Assembly: GCF_003696365.1 (NCBI RefSeq) | Contig: NZ_RFFM01000001.1 | Span: 558,001-622,000 of the forward strand | Length of the DNA stretch: 64,000 nucleotides | From: Stutzerimonas zhaodongensis | Lineage (GTDB): Bacteria > Pseudomonadota > Gammaproteobacteria > Pseudomonadales > Pseudomonadaceae | Direction of reading: 5' to 3' | In this document: in pieces, positions 18,755 to 27,457 of the stretch | Layout: each line of letters opens with the position of its first letter | How positions within the stretch are numbered: position 1 is the first letter of the stretch | Made by a program: the position numbers and the translations under genes | Notes under the pieces: generated by a model | What the model saw: only the letters and a program-made list of their open reading frames with translations | The model's database searches: none | What the model was told of the DNA's origin: nothing

Positions 18755-19387
18755 TCACAAGCTGGAGCCTAGCAGCGGGTGCCCGGCAATCGCCTGATAG
18801 CCTTTTTGCAGGGCGTCGCTGTGTTGCTCGAATAGCCATATGCGATCCTGTTCATAGCGTTGCATATGACGGCTGTTACGCTTGCGCTTGAGATCGGATA
18901 GCTTGCCGCGCCCGGCATGCAGATCCGCAAAATCGATGAGTCCGAGCTGACCGTCAGGAAGAAGAAGGACGTTGCCCAGGTGCAGCGAGCGAAAGTAGAT
19001 ACCGTTCTCGTGCAGCTTTCCCAATAACTGTCCGAAACGCTCCGCCAGTTGATCCCGCTCCGGTTCGTTGGAGTCAAGCATGGCTTGGCGCAAGGTGATG
19101 CCCGGAAGCCCCATGTAATGGACGGCAGTGCGACTTGGCTCCGAGATGCGGTAGACCTCCAACACCTCAGGCGTTGGGATCCCTATATCTCTGAGAAGTC
19201 GTGCATTGTTGGCGAAGCGGCTGGCGTAAGGACTGTACGCCTCGGACGAAAACAGGCGTTTGCGTCTGAAGAGTTTGAAAAAACTACCGTCTTCCAGCCT
19301 TAGAACCTTTGGTCCGAAGCTGTCGTGCTCAAGTACGCTGGCGTTGTTAACGAGTGTCTCGAAGGCGTCGGCTGACATCTGGATCAT
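18755..19387 (-). CDS. Ttg8-like kinase-fold protein lacking the catalytic Asp
   Basis: 210 residues from ATG 19387 (ATG 19378 is equally possible; neither has a strong ribosome site). It resembles proteins annotated as toluene tolerance protein Ttg8 or LPS kinase InaA, next to msbA in pseudomonads. The beta-3 lysine is in FFKLFRRKRLFSS. The catalytic loop reads YFRSLHLGNVLLLPDG followed by LGLIDFADL: the usual HRDLH has become FRSLH, so the catalytic Asp is Ser134. The asparagine and the DF(G) aspartate remain. A non-catalytic or atypical kinase role in LPS phosphorylation is inferred. It is divergent from msbA. Confidence 0.75.
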   Translation of the reverse strand: MIQMSADAFETLVNNASVLEHDSFGPKVLRLEDGSFFKLFRRKRLFSSEAYSPYASRFANNARLLRDIGIPTPEVLEVYRISEPSRTAVHYMGLPGITLRQAMLDSNEPERDQLAERFGQLLGKLHENGIYFRSLHLGNVLLLPDGQLGLIDFADLHAGRGKLSDLKRKRNSRHMQRYEQDRIWLFEQHSDALQKGYQAIAGHPLLGSSL

Positions 19388-19490
19388 TGGCGCACGGCTT
19401 GCGTTAAAAGAAAACGATTCTAGCCTATGACGAGCGCCAGTCGGTCGTTCGGCTTTTGCACAACGCCGTGCGAGCGCAATAGCAGGCTGA

Positions 19491-19519
19491 TTGGGGGTCG
19501 TCTGGGTAGGTGGTACACT
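19491..19519 (+). promoter_or_regulatory. Candidate sigma-70 promoter of msbA
   Basis: TTGGGG (19491-19496) and TACACT (19514-19519) are separated by 17 bp, about 30 bp before the msbA ATG. The -10 matches TATAAT at four of six positions and the -35 matches TTGACA at three. It lies in the divergent gap between the Ttg8-like gene and msbA, where a promoter is needed. Confidence 0.45.
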
Positions 19520-19549
19520 GCGCAGCTTTGCAGCCAAGGCACGCAACTC

Positions 19550-21385
19550 ATGTCGGAATCCTCTAGCGGCAACGCGCCGATGTCCAGCCTGAAGCTTTAC
19601 ATGCGGCTGCTCGGTTACGTGCGCCCCTACTGGCTCATGTTCGTGGTCAGCCTTGCCGGTTATATCCTGTTCGCTTTGACCCAGCCGATGATGGCGGCTC
19701 TTCTCAAGTATTTCGTCGATGGGTTGGCCAACCCCGAGCAAGGCGTGATGGCGTTGCCCGTGCTGGGGGATATCCAGCTGCTCTACGGCGTTCCACTGGC
19801 CTTACTGTTCATTACCGCCTGGCAAGGAGTTGGATCATTCCTTGGCGGCTATTATCTGGCTCGTGTGTCGCTCGGGCTAGTGCAGGATCTGCGCCTGGCC
19901 CTGTTCGATAGTCTGTTGAAGCTCCCCAATCGCTATTTCGACCAACATGCTTCAGGTCACCTGATCTCCCGAATCACCTTCAACGTGACGATGGTGACAG
20001 GCGCTGCAACCGACGCACTCAAGGTCATGGTTCGCGAAGGGCTGACTGTGATCTTCCTGTTCGGCTATCTGCTCTGGATGAACTGGAAGCTCACTTTGGT
20101 CATGGTTGCGATCCTGCCTGTCATCTCGTTGATGGTGCGTGTGGCCAGCAAACGCTTTCGCAGCCAGAGTCGCAAGATACAGGGCGCGATGGGTGAGCTG
20201 ACGCACGTCGCCTCGGAGACCATCCAAGGGTATCGGGTCGTGAGGAGCTTTGGCGGTGAAAGATACGAAAGCGAGCGCTTCTACAAGGCCAGTGACGACA
20301 ATACGCGCAAGCAGCTGAAGATGACTCGCACCTCGGCGTCGTATACCCCGCTGCTGCAGTTCGTAACTTACACCGGCATGGCACTGCTGATGTTCCTTGT
20401 CTTGCTTTTGCGAGGTGACGCCACGGTAGGCGATCTAGTGGCCTATATAACCGCCGCCGGCTTGCTTCCCAAGCCCATTCGGCAGCTTTCAGAGGTCAGT
20501 TCGACTATTCAGAAGGGTCTGGCTGGTGCCGAAAGCATCTTTGATCAGCTTGATGAGCAACCCGAAGTCGATACCGGCACGCTGGAGCGCGATAGAGTTG
20601 AAGGTCGCATCGATGTGCAGAATTTGAGCTTCACTTATCCCGGCACCGATAAACAGGTGCTCAACGACATAAGTTTCACTATTGCGCCTGGGCAGATGGT
20701 TGCGCTCGTCGGTCGGTCGGGCAGTGGTAAATCGACCCTGGCCAACCTTATTCCGCGCTTCTATCAGCATACGAGTGGCAAGATCCTGCTTGATGGCGTG
20801 GATGTGGAGCAGTATCGGCTTAACAACCTTCGCCAACATATAGCACTGGTTACTCAGCAGGTAACGCTATTCAACGACACCATTCAGAACAACATTGCCT
20901 ATGGTGACCTTGCCAGCACGCCCAAAGAGGACGTTGAAAAGGCGGCCGCCGATGCCTATGCAGCGGAGTTCATCGAGCGTTTACCCGAGGGCTACATGAC
21001 CCTCGTGGGGGAAAATGGTGTTCTATTGTCTGGCGGTCAGCGTCAGCGTCTCGCTATTGCACGTGCATTGCTCAAGGACGCGCCGCTGTTGATCCTCGAT
21101 GAGGCAACATCAGCGCTGGACACAGAATCCGAGCGACACATCCAGGCTGCTCTGGATAAGGTGGTCGAGGGGCGCACTACCATTGTCATCGCGCATCGGT
21201 TGTCGACGATCGAGAAGGCAGATCTCATCTTGGTCATGGACCAGGGCCAGATTGTCGAGAGGGGCAACCATATCGAACTACTTGCAGCTAACGGCTATTA
21301 TGCGCGCCTGCACAACCAGGACTTCGCGGAACTGAGTGACGGACCTTCTGAACGTCTCGACGGCGAGGGTGAGACGTTTACGTGA
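19550..21385 (+). CDS. msbA: Lipid A export ATP-binding/permease protein
   Basis: ABC half-transporter that flips lipid A-core across the inner membrane. From ATG 19550 (MSESSSGNAP) it has 611 residues, with six membrane segments in the first 330. The nucleotide-binding domain follows, with Walker A GRSGSGKST, signature LSGGQRQR and Walker B LLILDEATSALD. Longer upstream starts overlap the promoter candidate and are rejected. It overlaps mig-14 by 4 bp (GTGA). In P. aeruginosa msbA precedes hldE and follows waaL; here it lies upstream of mig-14, so the order has changed. Confidence 0.96.
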   Translation: MSESSSGNAPMSSLKLYMRLLGYVRPYWLMFVVSLAGYILFALTQPMMAALLKYFVDGLANPEQGVMALPVLGDIQLLYGVPLALLFITAWQGVGSFLGGYYLARVSLGLVQDLRLALFDSLLKLPNRYFDQHASGHLISRITFNVTMVTGAATDALKVMVREGLTVIFLFGYLLWMNWKLTLVMVAILPVISLMVRVASKRFRSQSRKIQGAMGELTHVASETIQGYRVVRSFGGERYESERFYKASDDNTRKQLKMTRTSASYTPLLQFVTYTGMALLMFLVLLLRGDATVGDLVAYITAAGLLPKPIRQLSEVSSTIQKGLAGAESIFDQLDEQPEVDTGTLERDRVEGRIDVQNLSFTYPGTDKQVLNDISFTIAPGQMVALVGRSGSGKSTLANLIPRFYQHTSGKILLDGVDVEQYRLNNLRQHIALVTQQVTLFNDTIQNNIAYGDLASTPKEDVEKAAADAYAAEFIERLPEGYMTLVGENGVLLSGGQRQRLAIARALLKDAPLLILDEATSALDTESERHIQAALDKVVEGRTTIVIAHRLSTIEKADLILVMDQGQIVERGNHIELLAANGYYARLHNQDFAELSDGPSERLDGEGETFT

Positions 21386-22278
21386 TAGGGATTTTTCGGT
21401 TCTGGCGAGAGCGAGGCTGGCAGCTGATCGACGCACAGGCCTACGCCCAGGCATGGCATCGCTTCGGCGGGAGTGTTGCTACGCATCCTGAAATCGTGCG
21501 TCAGCTGTCGACGCTGGTCGATATTGAGGTCCGCTATCTGGGGCGCTACGTCGCAGGCGATCTGGTCGCGGCCGTCCCGTGTTGGGGCCAGGACATTGCC
21601 CTCTCTCGACGGGTGCTCAAAAAAAAGGGGCAGCGGGGAGCCTTCGATTTGGGTAATGCGGAAATCATCTTGCCCGCCGATGAGACTGCTGCTGCACCAC
21701 TACGTCATCGCGGCGCATTTTTATCCTCGCTTAATCAAGGTCGTTTCAGTGGCTTGCGTCGCCAGAAGGATGAGCTTGCACTCGCGCGTCCGCTTGATCA
21801 GTTCTCTCGTAAGTTCCGTTATAACCAGAGGCGCGAGCTGCGCCTGCTGGAGGAGGCTGGAGGTGTATTGACACCTATGCAGGCATTCACCGCACAGGAG
21901 CAGGCGGACATCTACACCGAGCTGTTCGAGCGACGCTGGGGATTCGATGTGCCGGGCAAGCAGAATCTGGCCGAAGTCTTCCAAAGGCTGCGATCGTTCA
22001 TCTGTGGCTCCGTTGTTGTGCTAGGCACAGAGCCTATCGCCATACAAATACTCTATCGTGCTGAATCGCCCCGTTGGGTCAGCGTCGAGTACGTCAACGG
22101 CGGAGTAAATCCCGATAATCGAGCCTTCAGTCCTGGCAGTGTCCTGAGCTTCGCCAATATCCAAGCCGCCTGGGCGGACGCGGAGGCGCTTGGCAAGCCA
22201 TTGCGCTATTCGTTTGGACGCGCAGACCGTGAGTACAAAGATCGCTGGTGCAATCGCACGGATTGTTTCGAGGTGTGA
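21382..22278 (+). CDS. mig-14: Mig-14 family protein
   Basis: 298 residues, member of the Mig-14 family, associated in Salmonella and P. aeruginosa (PA5003) with resistance to antimicrobial peptides. The protein has an acyltransferase-like (FemX/GNAT) appearance: FSRKFRYNQRRELRLLEEAGG in the middle, YTELFERRWGFDVPG, and RYSFGRADREYKDRWC at the end. It may transfer an acyl or aminoacyl group to an envelope component, but that is inference. The GTG start lies within the msbA stop (GTGA), so translation is likely coupled to msbA. Confidence 0.85.
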   Translation: MIGIFRFWRERGWQLIDAQAYAQAWHRFGGSVATHPEIVRQLSTLVDIEVRYLGRYVAGDLVAAVPCWGQDIALSRRVLKKKGQRGAFDLGNAEIILPADETAAAPLRHRGAFLSSLNQGRFSGLRRQKDELALARPLDQFSRKFRYNQRRELRLLEEAGGVLTPMQAFTAQEQADIYTELFERRWGFDVPGKQNLAEVFQRLRSFICGSVVVLGTEPIAIQILYRAESPRWVSVEYVNGGVNPDNRAFSPGSVLSFANIQAAWADAEALGKPLRYSFGRADREYKDRWCNRTDCFEV

Positions 22279-22281
22279 TGG

Positions 22282-23730
22282 ATGTCTGCACGAAAAACAG
22301 CCTTGTTAAAGAAACATCGGCGTAACAAACGAATCGTTCTCGCCTTGGTGATACTCATCCTTGCGAGTTTTATTGACTTCGGCATTTACAACATTGGGCC
22401 GTGGTGGATTTCGCCTGTATTGGCGGTCCTGTTCTGGCTAGCCCACGAAGCCTGGTTTGCAGACCATCTTTTCTATTCTCCTCGCGACTCTTATCACTAC
22501 GACTTTCCTCCAGATACTGTCGCGTTGCCGGTTACTTTAAGCGAGGGGCGGCTCACCTTCGCAATAGATCAACTTCCGGCAGGTGCTGGAACCTTGGTGC
22601 TTCAGGTAAAGCTCAAGAGCACCTGGCTAGGCTGGCTGCTCGATCCTCAAGTACGAGTAAGCGGGACGCCAGAGCAGGATCGACAAGACTTTGAAAGAAG
22701 GGCATCGGGGACCCGCTATATCAACTTATCGGGAGAAGCAGACTCGCTGCGTCATGGCGAAGTCAGGCTGAAAGGCAAGTATTGCCGCTTGGACGACGTA
22801 GCAACGCTTTATGCATTCTCGCACCCTGACTTCTCAAAGCAGAAACTGATGGTCATTGCGCCCCATGCCGATGACGCCGAACTTGCGGCTTTCGGGCTTT
22901 ACAGTGAAAGCAGAGAGCCTGTCATCGTTACCCTCACGCAAGGGGAAATCGAAGCTGGCTACTATCGCCGCCTGGGTCTTGATAGCGCCGCCGCTGCGCG
23001 GTTGAAGGGCCGGCTGCGGACTTGGAACAGCTATGCGGTACCCCTCTGGGGCGACGTGCCTATAGATAACTGTATCCAGCTTGGTTATTACTGCCTGCAG
23101 TTATCGGGTATGTGTAGTCATCCAAGCGACGTATATGGCTCGCGCGAATCCCAAGAGGCCGACATTCGTGGCGCTCGTCACCTCAACAAATGCACATTAC
23201 CGGGCGACGCTGACGGCTTGCCCACTTGGCAGAATCTGATCGCCGACTTGGTTGCGTTGCTTGAGCAGCATCAGCCAGACGTAATCGTCATGCCGCATCC
23301 CGAACTTGATCCTCATGATGATCACATCCATGCGACGCGGGCCGTGGAACAAGCCATCGCCCAGAGTTGCTGGAAGCCCGATGTGCAACTGCTCTATGCC
23401 AACCATCTCGCGGACAACGATCGCTGGCCGATGGGGCCTGCTAACAACGGCGTAGCACTCCCGCCTGCAATCGAACCTTTGCCCGCATATGCGCCTTGGA
23501 GCCCGAAGTTGTCCTTGTCGTCTCGAGTCGACAAGGCGATGGCTTTGACGATGCAACACGATCTGCGGATACCACTGCCGTTCAAGAAGCGGCTGCGTAG
23601 GACCATTCAACGTTTTCTTGCGGGCCGAGTTTGGCCTGGAATTGGCGAAGATGAGTTTTTCCGCAAGGCAGTACGGCGACACGAGTTGTTTTGGGTGCGG
23701 GCTGTGTTGAAGAGTAAGGATGAGGCGTGA
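22282..23730 (+). CDS. dnpA: PIG-L family de-N-acetylase (DnpA type)
   Basis: 482-residue membrane-anchored deacetylase. A hydrophobic segment at residues 18-55 is followed by a beta-rich region, then the LmbE/PIG-L zinc motif PHADDAEL near residue 193 (typical PHPDDE) and HPELDPHDDHIHATRAV near 335. In P. aeruginosa the equivalent gene PA5002 (dnpA) affects fluoroquinolone-tolerant persisters and lies in the LPS core locus. The substrate is thought to be an N-acetylated core sugar, not proven from sequence. It starts 3 bp after the mig-14 stop. Confidence 0.86.
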   Translation: MSARKTALLKKHRRNKRIVLALVILILASFIDFGIYNIGPWWISPVLAVLFWLAHEAWFADHLFYSPRDSYHYDFPPDTVALPVTLSEGRLTFAIDQLPAGAGTLVLQVKLKSTWLGWLLDPQVRVSGTPEQDRQDFERRASGTRYINLSGEADSLRHGEVRLKGKYCRLDDVATLYAFSHPDFSKQKLMVIAPHADDAELAAFGLYSESREPVIVTLTQGEIEAGYYRRLGLDSAAAARLKGRLRTWNSYAVPLWGDVPIDNCIQLGYYCLQLSGMCSHPSDVYGSRESQEADIRGARHLNKCTLPGDADGLPTWQNLIADLVALLEQHQPDVIVMPHPELDPHDDHIHATRAVEQAIAQSCWKPDVQLLYANHLADNDRWPMGPANNGVALPPAIEPLPAYAPWSPKLSLSSRVDKAMALTMQHDLRIPLPFKKRLRRTIQRFLAGRVWPGIGEDEFFRKAVRRHELFWVRAVLKSKDEA

Positions 23731-23892
23731 GGTAAATCATGTCTGGTCGTTTACAGCATTGACGCTGCTGTGGGTATATCGGCTGGCTATGCAAAATACC
23801 GTTAGATGGGTAAATGGCAGGCAGGCTCGGCGATAACTAAAAAGGCAAAAAGCCATATTGGGTCTCATTCATTAAGGGTAATCGACGAGAGC

Positions 23893-24684
23893 ATGCAATT
23901 TAGTACTGAAAGCGATGTGACTCTGGTAGTTACGAGTTGTGGGCGATTCGAGCATCTGTGCAAGACACTTGAAAGTTTTGATAGGTATAACACTGCGCCG
24001 CTGAAAGCAGTCGTCGTCGTAGAGGACAGTGGCAGTGACGCCGTGCATAAGGTCATACCTGCACATTGGGAGCCTCACACCACAGTACTATTGAACCAGC
24101 CACGACTGGGACAACTCGCTGCTATAGATCGTGCCTATTCATTGGTCGACACGGCCTATGTTTTTCATTGTGAAGATGACTGGGAGTTCTACCGTCCCGG
24201 TTTCGTCGAACAATCGCGTAAGATTCTAGATGGTTTCCCGCAGGTGCTACAGGTATGGCTGAGAAGTTTCGCTCACGATGTCCGAGTCAACTACCCTTTT
24301 CATACGCTCGGTGATCGGTTGGATCTTGATGGGGCGGCTTGTTATTACTTGTTATCCAGTGAGCCCGCCTGGCGCGGTTTCTCTTTTAATCCTGGATTGA
24401 GGCGTTTGCACGATTATAAGACGGTTTCGCCAGTTGCACGTTTTGCTTCTTCCGCCGAAGGCGAGTCGCGCCTTTCGCAAGAATTTGAAGCGCAGGGATA
24501 CGCGACGGTTATTCTTGAGTCGGATGCGGTTCTGCATACCGGGGACGATGCCCATGTATGGGCCGATTCTGATCGACAGAAGCAACGAAAAAAGCGAAAG
24601 CGAAAGATAGGTCGAATCGCTATCGGAGCATCCGTACTCGTTCTCGGGATGGTCGCAGGTTATATTGCCCGTGGATTGATCTGA
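23893..24684 (+). CDS. GT2-like glycosyltransferase with C-terminal membrane anchor
   Basis: 263 residues from ATG 23893; an upstream ATG at 23806 would add 29 residues. The start is uncertain because neither has a clear ribosome site. The core looks GT-A: VTLVVTSCGRFEHLCKTLESF, VVVVEDSGSD and a DXD-like HCEDDWEF. The end is unusual: a lysine/arginine run (KQRKKRKRK) followed by about 22 hydrophobic residues, a predicted tail anchor. By position it could serve as the WapR/MigA-type rhamnosyltransferase preparing the O-antigen attachment site. Its base composition is more AT-rich than the neighbours. It overlaps waaL by 1 bp. Confidence 0.72.
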   Translation: MQFSTESDVTLVVTSCGRFEHLCKTLESFDRYNTAPLKAVVVVEDSGSDAVHKVIPAHWEPHTTVLLNQPRLGQLAAIDRAYSLVDTAYVFHCEDDWEFYRPGFVEQSRKILDGFPQVLQVWLRSFAHDVRVNYPFHTLGDRLDLDGAACYYLLSSEPAWRGFSFNPGLRRLHDYKTVSPVARFASSAEGESRLSQEFEAQGYATVILESDAVLHTGDDAHVWADSDRQKQRKKRKRKIGRIAIGASVLVLGMVAGYIARGLI

Positions 24685-25940
24685 TGAATCACTTGCTAGC
24701 CGACCCGCATCGGCTGATATCACCCCGGTATGCATGCGTGGGGCTGGCTTTCTGCGCATTATTTGCACTTCTGGTTGGTCGGTTATGGTGGTTTGGAGAG
24801 GCCAGTACTTGGGCGGGGTTTATCCGTACGAGCTTATTCCTATGCTTGCTACTGAGTCTGCTGGATAGTGGGTGTTTGCGGCAGTTTTCCAAGCAGAATT
24901 ACTTGCTGTGGCTTGTAGTAGTGTTTCTGATCTATGTTGCGTCGAGTAGTACGCTGCTGGGTGATGGTAAAACGTTGCGGCGGGTGTTGCTACTAATGGC
25001 TTTTATTGTCGCTATTTCTTACATCGCGCACCAGTGGCAATATGCATGGAAAAAGCTTCTGGGCTGCGTTGGGGTCGCGTCCGCATTAGCATCTGCTGTA
25101 ACACTTTGGAATCTTTGGGACTCTGGTTTACTTGATCTAGGTAACCGTGCGGCAGCCATAAGTGGTTCTGGAGTTGCTGGGTTGGCCGAGTTCGAAAACA
25201 GCGTTCTTGCATCGTTACAGATGTCCTTTTCCGTTGTTCTGATCGCATGGCTCTATCTAACGACCAAGAGTCGCGTGGGGCAAGGGTTCTGGTTGTTATG
25301 TTGCATTGTGGCGATCGTTTATCTTTTTGGAACATTCGGTCGTACCGGCTGGCTAGCCGCGGTAACAGCAGTCGTTGTGCTTATTGCTGTTATGGCCAAT
25401 AAGAAGCAGCGATATGCTTTTTGGGGAGGTATGTGTCTAACGATAGCCCTTGCAATTGTTTTTTTTCACGAGCGAATCGCATATGAGTTATTTAGCCGAC
25501 AGTTGACCCATCGGGATGAAATCTGGCGAATGGTCTTTGGCGTTATGCCGGGAAATTGGCTTTTTGGCCATGGAGCCGATGCTAGCGTCGAGCATCTATT
25601 GGGTGTGCAGAGTCTGGGTGGTTACGAGACGGTTATTAATCACGCGCATAGTCTATACGTCGAAGTAATTTTCAATTACGGCTTAATAGGGTTGGCGGGT
25701 TTCATAACGATTCTGATCGGGTCGGTCAGGCGCCTCTCGCTGCAGCGCGGGGAGCCGCTCTGTGCGCTGTGGTTGGCTATCTTGTGTGGTGCAGTGCCAT
25801 CGATCGGTGTTGATTTCAGTTCATTCCTCTCCACGCCCAACCTGGTTTGGTTATGGGTCTGGTTGCCGGTGGCGTACGCCTGCGCGTTACCGACACTGCC
25901 GCGTGGGAGCGAGTTGCAAGGGGCCAAGGCTGGCGACTAG
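24684..25940 (+). CDS. waaL: O-antigen ligase (WaaL family)
   Basis: 418-residue polytopic protein with about ten to twelve hydrophobic segments. The Wzy_C/WaaL periplasmic loop carries the conserved histidine in INHAHSLYVEVIFNYGLIGL near residue 320, preceded by WLFGHGADA. It joins undecaprenyl-linked O-antigen to the lipid A-core in the periplasm. An alternative is an O-antigen polymerase, but the core-locus setting next to hldE favours ligase. The DNA is visibly richer in A and T than the surrounding genes, as is common for ligases exposed to exchange. Confidence 0.85.
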   Translation: MNHLLADPHRLISPRYACVGLAFCALFALLVGRLWWFGEASTWAGFIRTSLFLCLLLSLLDSGCLRQFSKQNYLLWLVVVFLIYVASSSTLLGDGKTLRRVLLLMAFIVAISYIAHQWQYAWKKLLGCVGVASALASAVTLWNLWDSGLLDLGNRAAAISGSGVAGLAEFENSVLASLQMSFSVVLIAWLYLTTKSRVGQGFWLLCCIVAIVYLFGTFGRTGWLAAVTAVVVLIAVMANKKQRYAFWGGMCLTIALAIVFFHERIAYELFSRQLTHRDEIWRMVFGVMPGNWLFGHGADASVEHLLGVQSLGGYETVINHAHSLYVEVIFNYGLIGLAGFITILIGSVRRLSLQRGEPLCALWLAILCGAVPSIGVDFSSFLSTPNLVWLWVWLPVAYACALPTLPRGSELQGAKAGD

Positions 25941-25985
25941 GACATATGTGCCTGCTAAGCTATTCGTCTTAACTTAGGAGCGTAT

Positions 25986-27407
25986 ATGAAACTATCCATG
26001 CCCCGTTTCGACCAAGCCTCCGTTCTGGTGGTTGGCGATGTCATGCTTGATCGTTACTGGCATGGCGGGACGTCTCGGATATCTCCCGAGGCCCCAGTGC
26101 CTGTGGTCAGGGTCGATCAGGTCGAGGATCGGCCAGGCGGCGCGGCCAATGTGGCGCTTAATATCGCAGCGTTGGGTGCGCCGGCGGCTTTGGTCGGGGT
26201 GACCGGTGTCGACGAGGCTCGGCAGAGCCTGAGCGACAGCCTCGCCGCTGCCGGGGTCGACGCGCATTTTCAACAGATCGAACACCAACCCACGATCATC
26301 AAACTTCGTGTCATGAGTCGTCATCAGCAGCTGTTGCGGATGGATTTTGAAGAGCCCTTCGATACGGATCCTGCTGCCTTGCTTGCTCAGGTAGAAGCGT
26401 TGCTCGACGGCGTCAAGGTGCTGATCCTCTCTGATTACGGAAAAGGTGCTCTGCGCAATCACCAAGCGCTGATTCAGGCAGCGCGCAAGCGTGGCATCCC
26501 GGTGTTGGCCGATCCCAAAGGCAAGGATTTCGAGATCTATCGGGGCGCATCGGTGATCACGCCTAATCTTGCGGAGTTCGAGGCTATCGTTGGGCACTGC
26601 GCCGATGAGTCCGATCTGGTAGCCAAGGGTGCTGAGTTGATGAGTGAGCTCGAGCTGGGCGCGTTGCTGGTTACGCGCGGCGAGCATGGCATGACGTTGC
26701 TGCGCCCAGATCATTCGCCGCTGCACCTGCCGGCGCGTGCTCGTGAAGTATTCGATGTAACTGGCGCGGGTGATACCGTCATTTCTACGTTGGCTGCTGC
26801 CATAGCTGCGGGTGAAGAGCTGCCGCAAGCCGTGGCGCTGGCGAACCTGGCCGCCGGCATCGTGGTGGGCAAACTGGGTACCGCGTGCATCAGTGCGCCT
26901 GAGTTGCGCCGCGCGGTGCAGCGTGAGGAAGGATCCGAGCGTGGCGTGATGACGCTGGAGCAGCTGCTCACCGCTATCGAAGATGCCCGTGCCGAGGGTG
27001 AGAAGATAGTTTTCACCAACGGCTGCTTCGACATTCTGCACGCCGGTCACGTGACCTACCTGGAGCAGGCCCGGGCGCAAGGTGATCGACTGATCGTCGC
27101 CGTTAATGACGATGGTTCCGTGAGCCGTTTGAAAGGTCCAGGAAGACCCATCAATTCCGTTGATCGGCGCATGGCCGTGTTGGCCGGGCTGGGCGCGGTT
27201 GACTGGGTTGTCTGCTTTGCCGAGGACACACCGGAAAATCTGCTCGCCGAGGTCAAGCCGGACGTATTGGTCAAGGGTGGCGACTACGGCGTCGATCAGG
27301 TCGTCGGCGCTGAACTGGTCACCGCTTACGGCGGAGAGGTCAGGGTCTTGGGTCTGGTCGAGAACAGCTCCACGACGGCCATCGTCGAGAAGATTCGCCA
27401 GCGATAG
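25986..27407 (+). CDS. hldE: Bifunctional heptose 7-phosphate kinase / heptose 1-phosphate adenylyltransferase
   Basis: Makes ADP-heptose precursor for WaaC and WaaF. It has 473 residues. The ribokinase-type N-terminal domain has ASVLVVGDVMLDRYW, RPGGAANVALN and the anion-hole DVTGAGDTVISTLA near residue 260. The C-terminal cytidylyltransferase domain has FTNGCFDILHAGH and ends VENSSTTAIVEKIRQR. TTAGGAGCGTAT ahead of the ATG gives a good ribosome site. It is the last gene of the LPS run and is followed by a hairpin at 27421-27443. Confidence 0.97.
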   Translation: MKLSMPRFDQASVLVVGDVMLDRYWHGGTSRISPEAPVPVVRVDQVEDRPGGAANVALNIAALGAPAALVGVTGVDEARQSLSDSLAAAGVDAHFQQIEHQPTIIKLRVMSRHQQLLRMDFEEPFDTDPAALLAQVEALLDGVKVLILSDYGKGALRNHQALIQAARKRGIPVLADPKGKDFEIYRGASVITPNLAEFEAIVGHCADESDLVAKGAELMSELELGALLVTRGEHGMTLLRPDHSPLHLPARAREVFDVTGAGDTVISTLAAAIAAGEELPQAVALANLAAGIVVGKLGTACISAPELRRAVQREEGSERGVMTLEQLLTAIEDARAEGEKIVFTNGCFDILHAGHVTYLEQARAQGDRLIVAVNDDGSVSRLKGPGRPINSVDRRMAVLAGLGAVDWVVCFAEDTPENLLAEVKPDVLVKGGDYGVDQVVGAELVTAYGGEVRVLGLVENSSTTAIVEKIRQR

Positions 27408-27420
27408 CCGTTGCAATCGA

Positions 27421-27443
27421 GGCCGGACCGTTCAGGTCTGGCC
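27421..27443 (+). terminator. Hairpin between hldE and the convergent gene
   Basis: GGCCGGACC / GGTCTGGCC form a 9 bp stem (one G-U pair) around GTTCA, 13 bp after the hldE stop and 14 bp before the end of the convergent gene. No U tract follows on either strand, so efficient intrinsic termination is uncertain. Confidence 0.45.
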
Positions 27444-27457
27444 CGATTACGGCGATC

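Noticed and set aside
19427..19549. Upstream extension of msbA
   Set aside because: The extra residues have no family character and would cover the likely promoter; ATG 19550 fits the known N-terminus.
25992..27416. 474-residue minus-strand ORF opposite hldE
   Set aside because: Antisense shadow of hldE; long reverse frames are common in GC-rich coding DNA with this codon phase.
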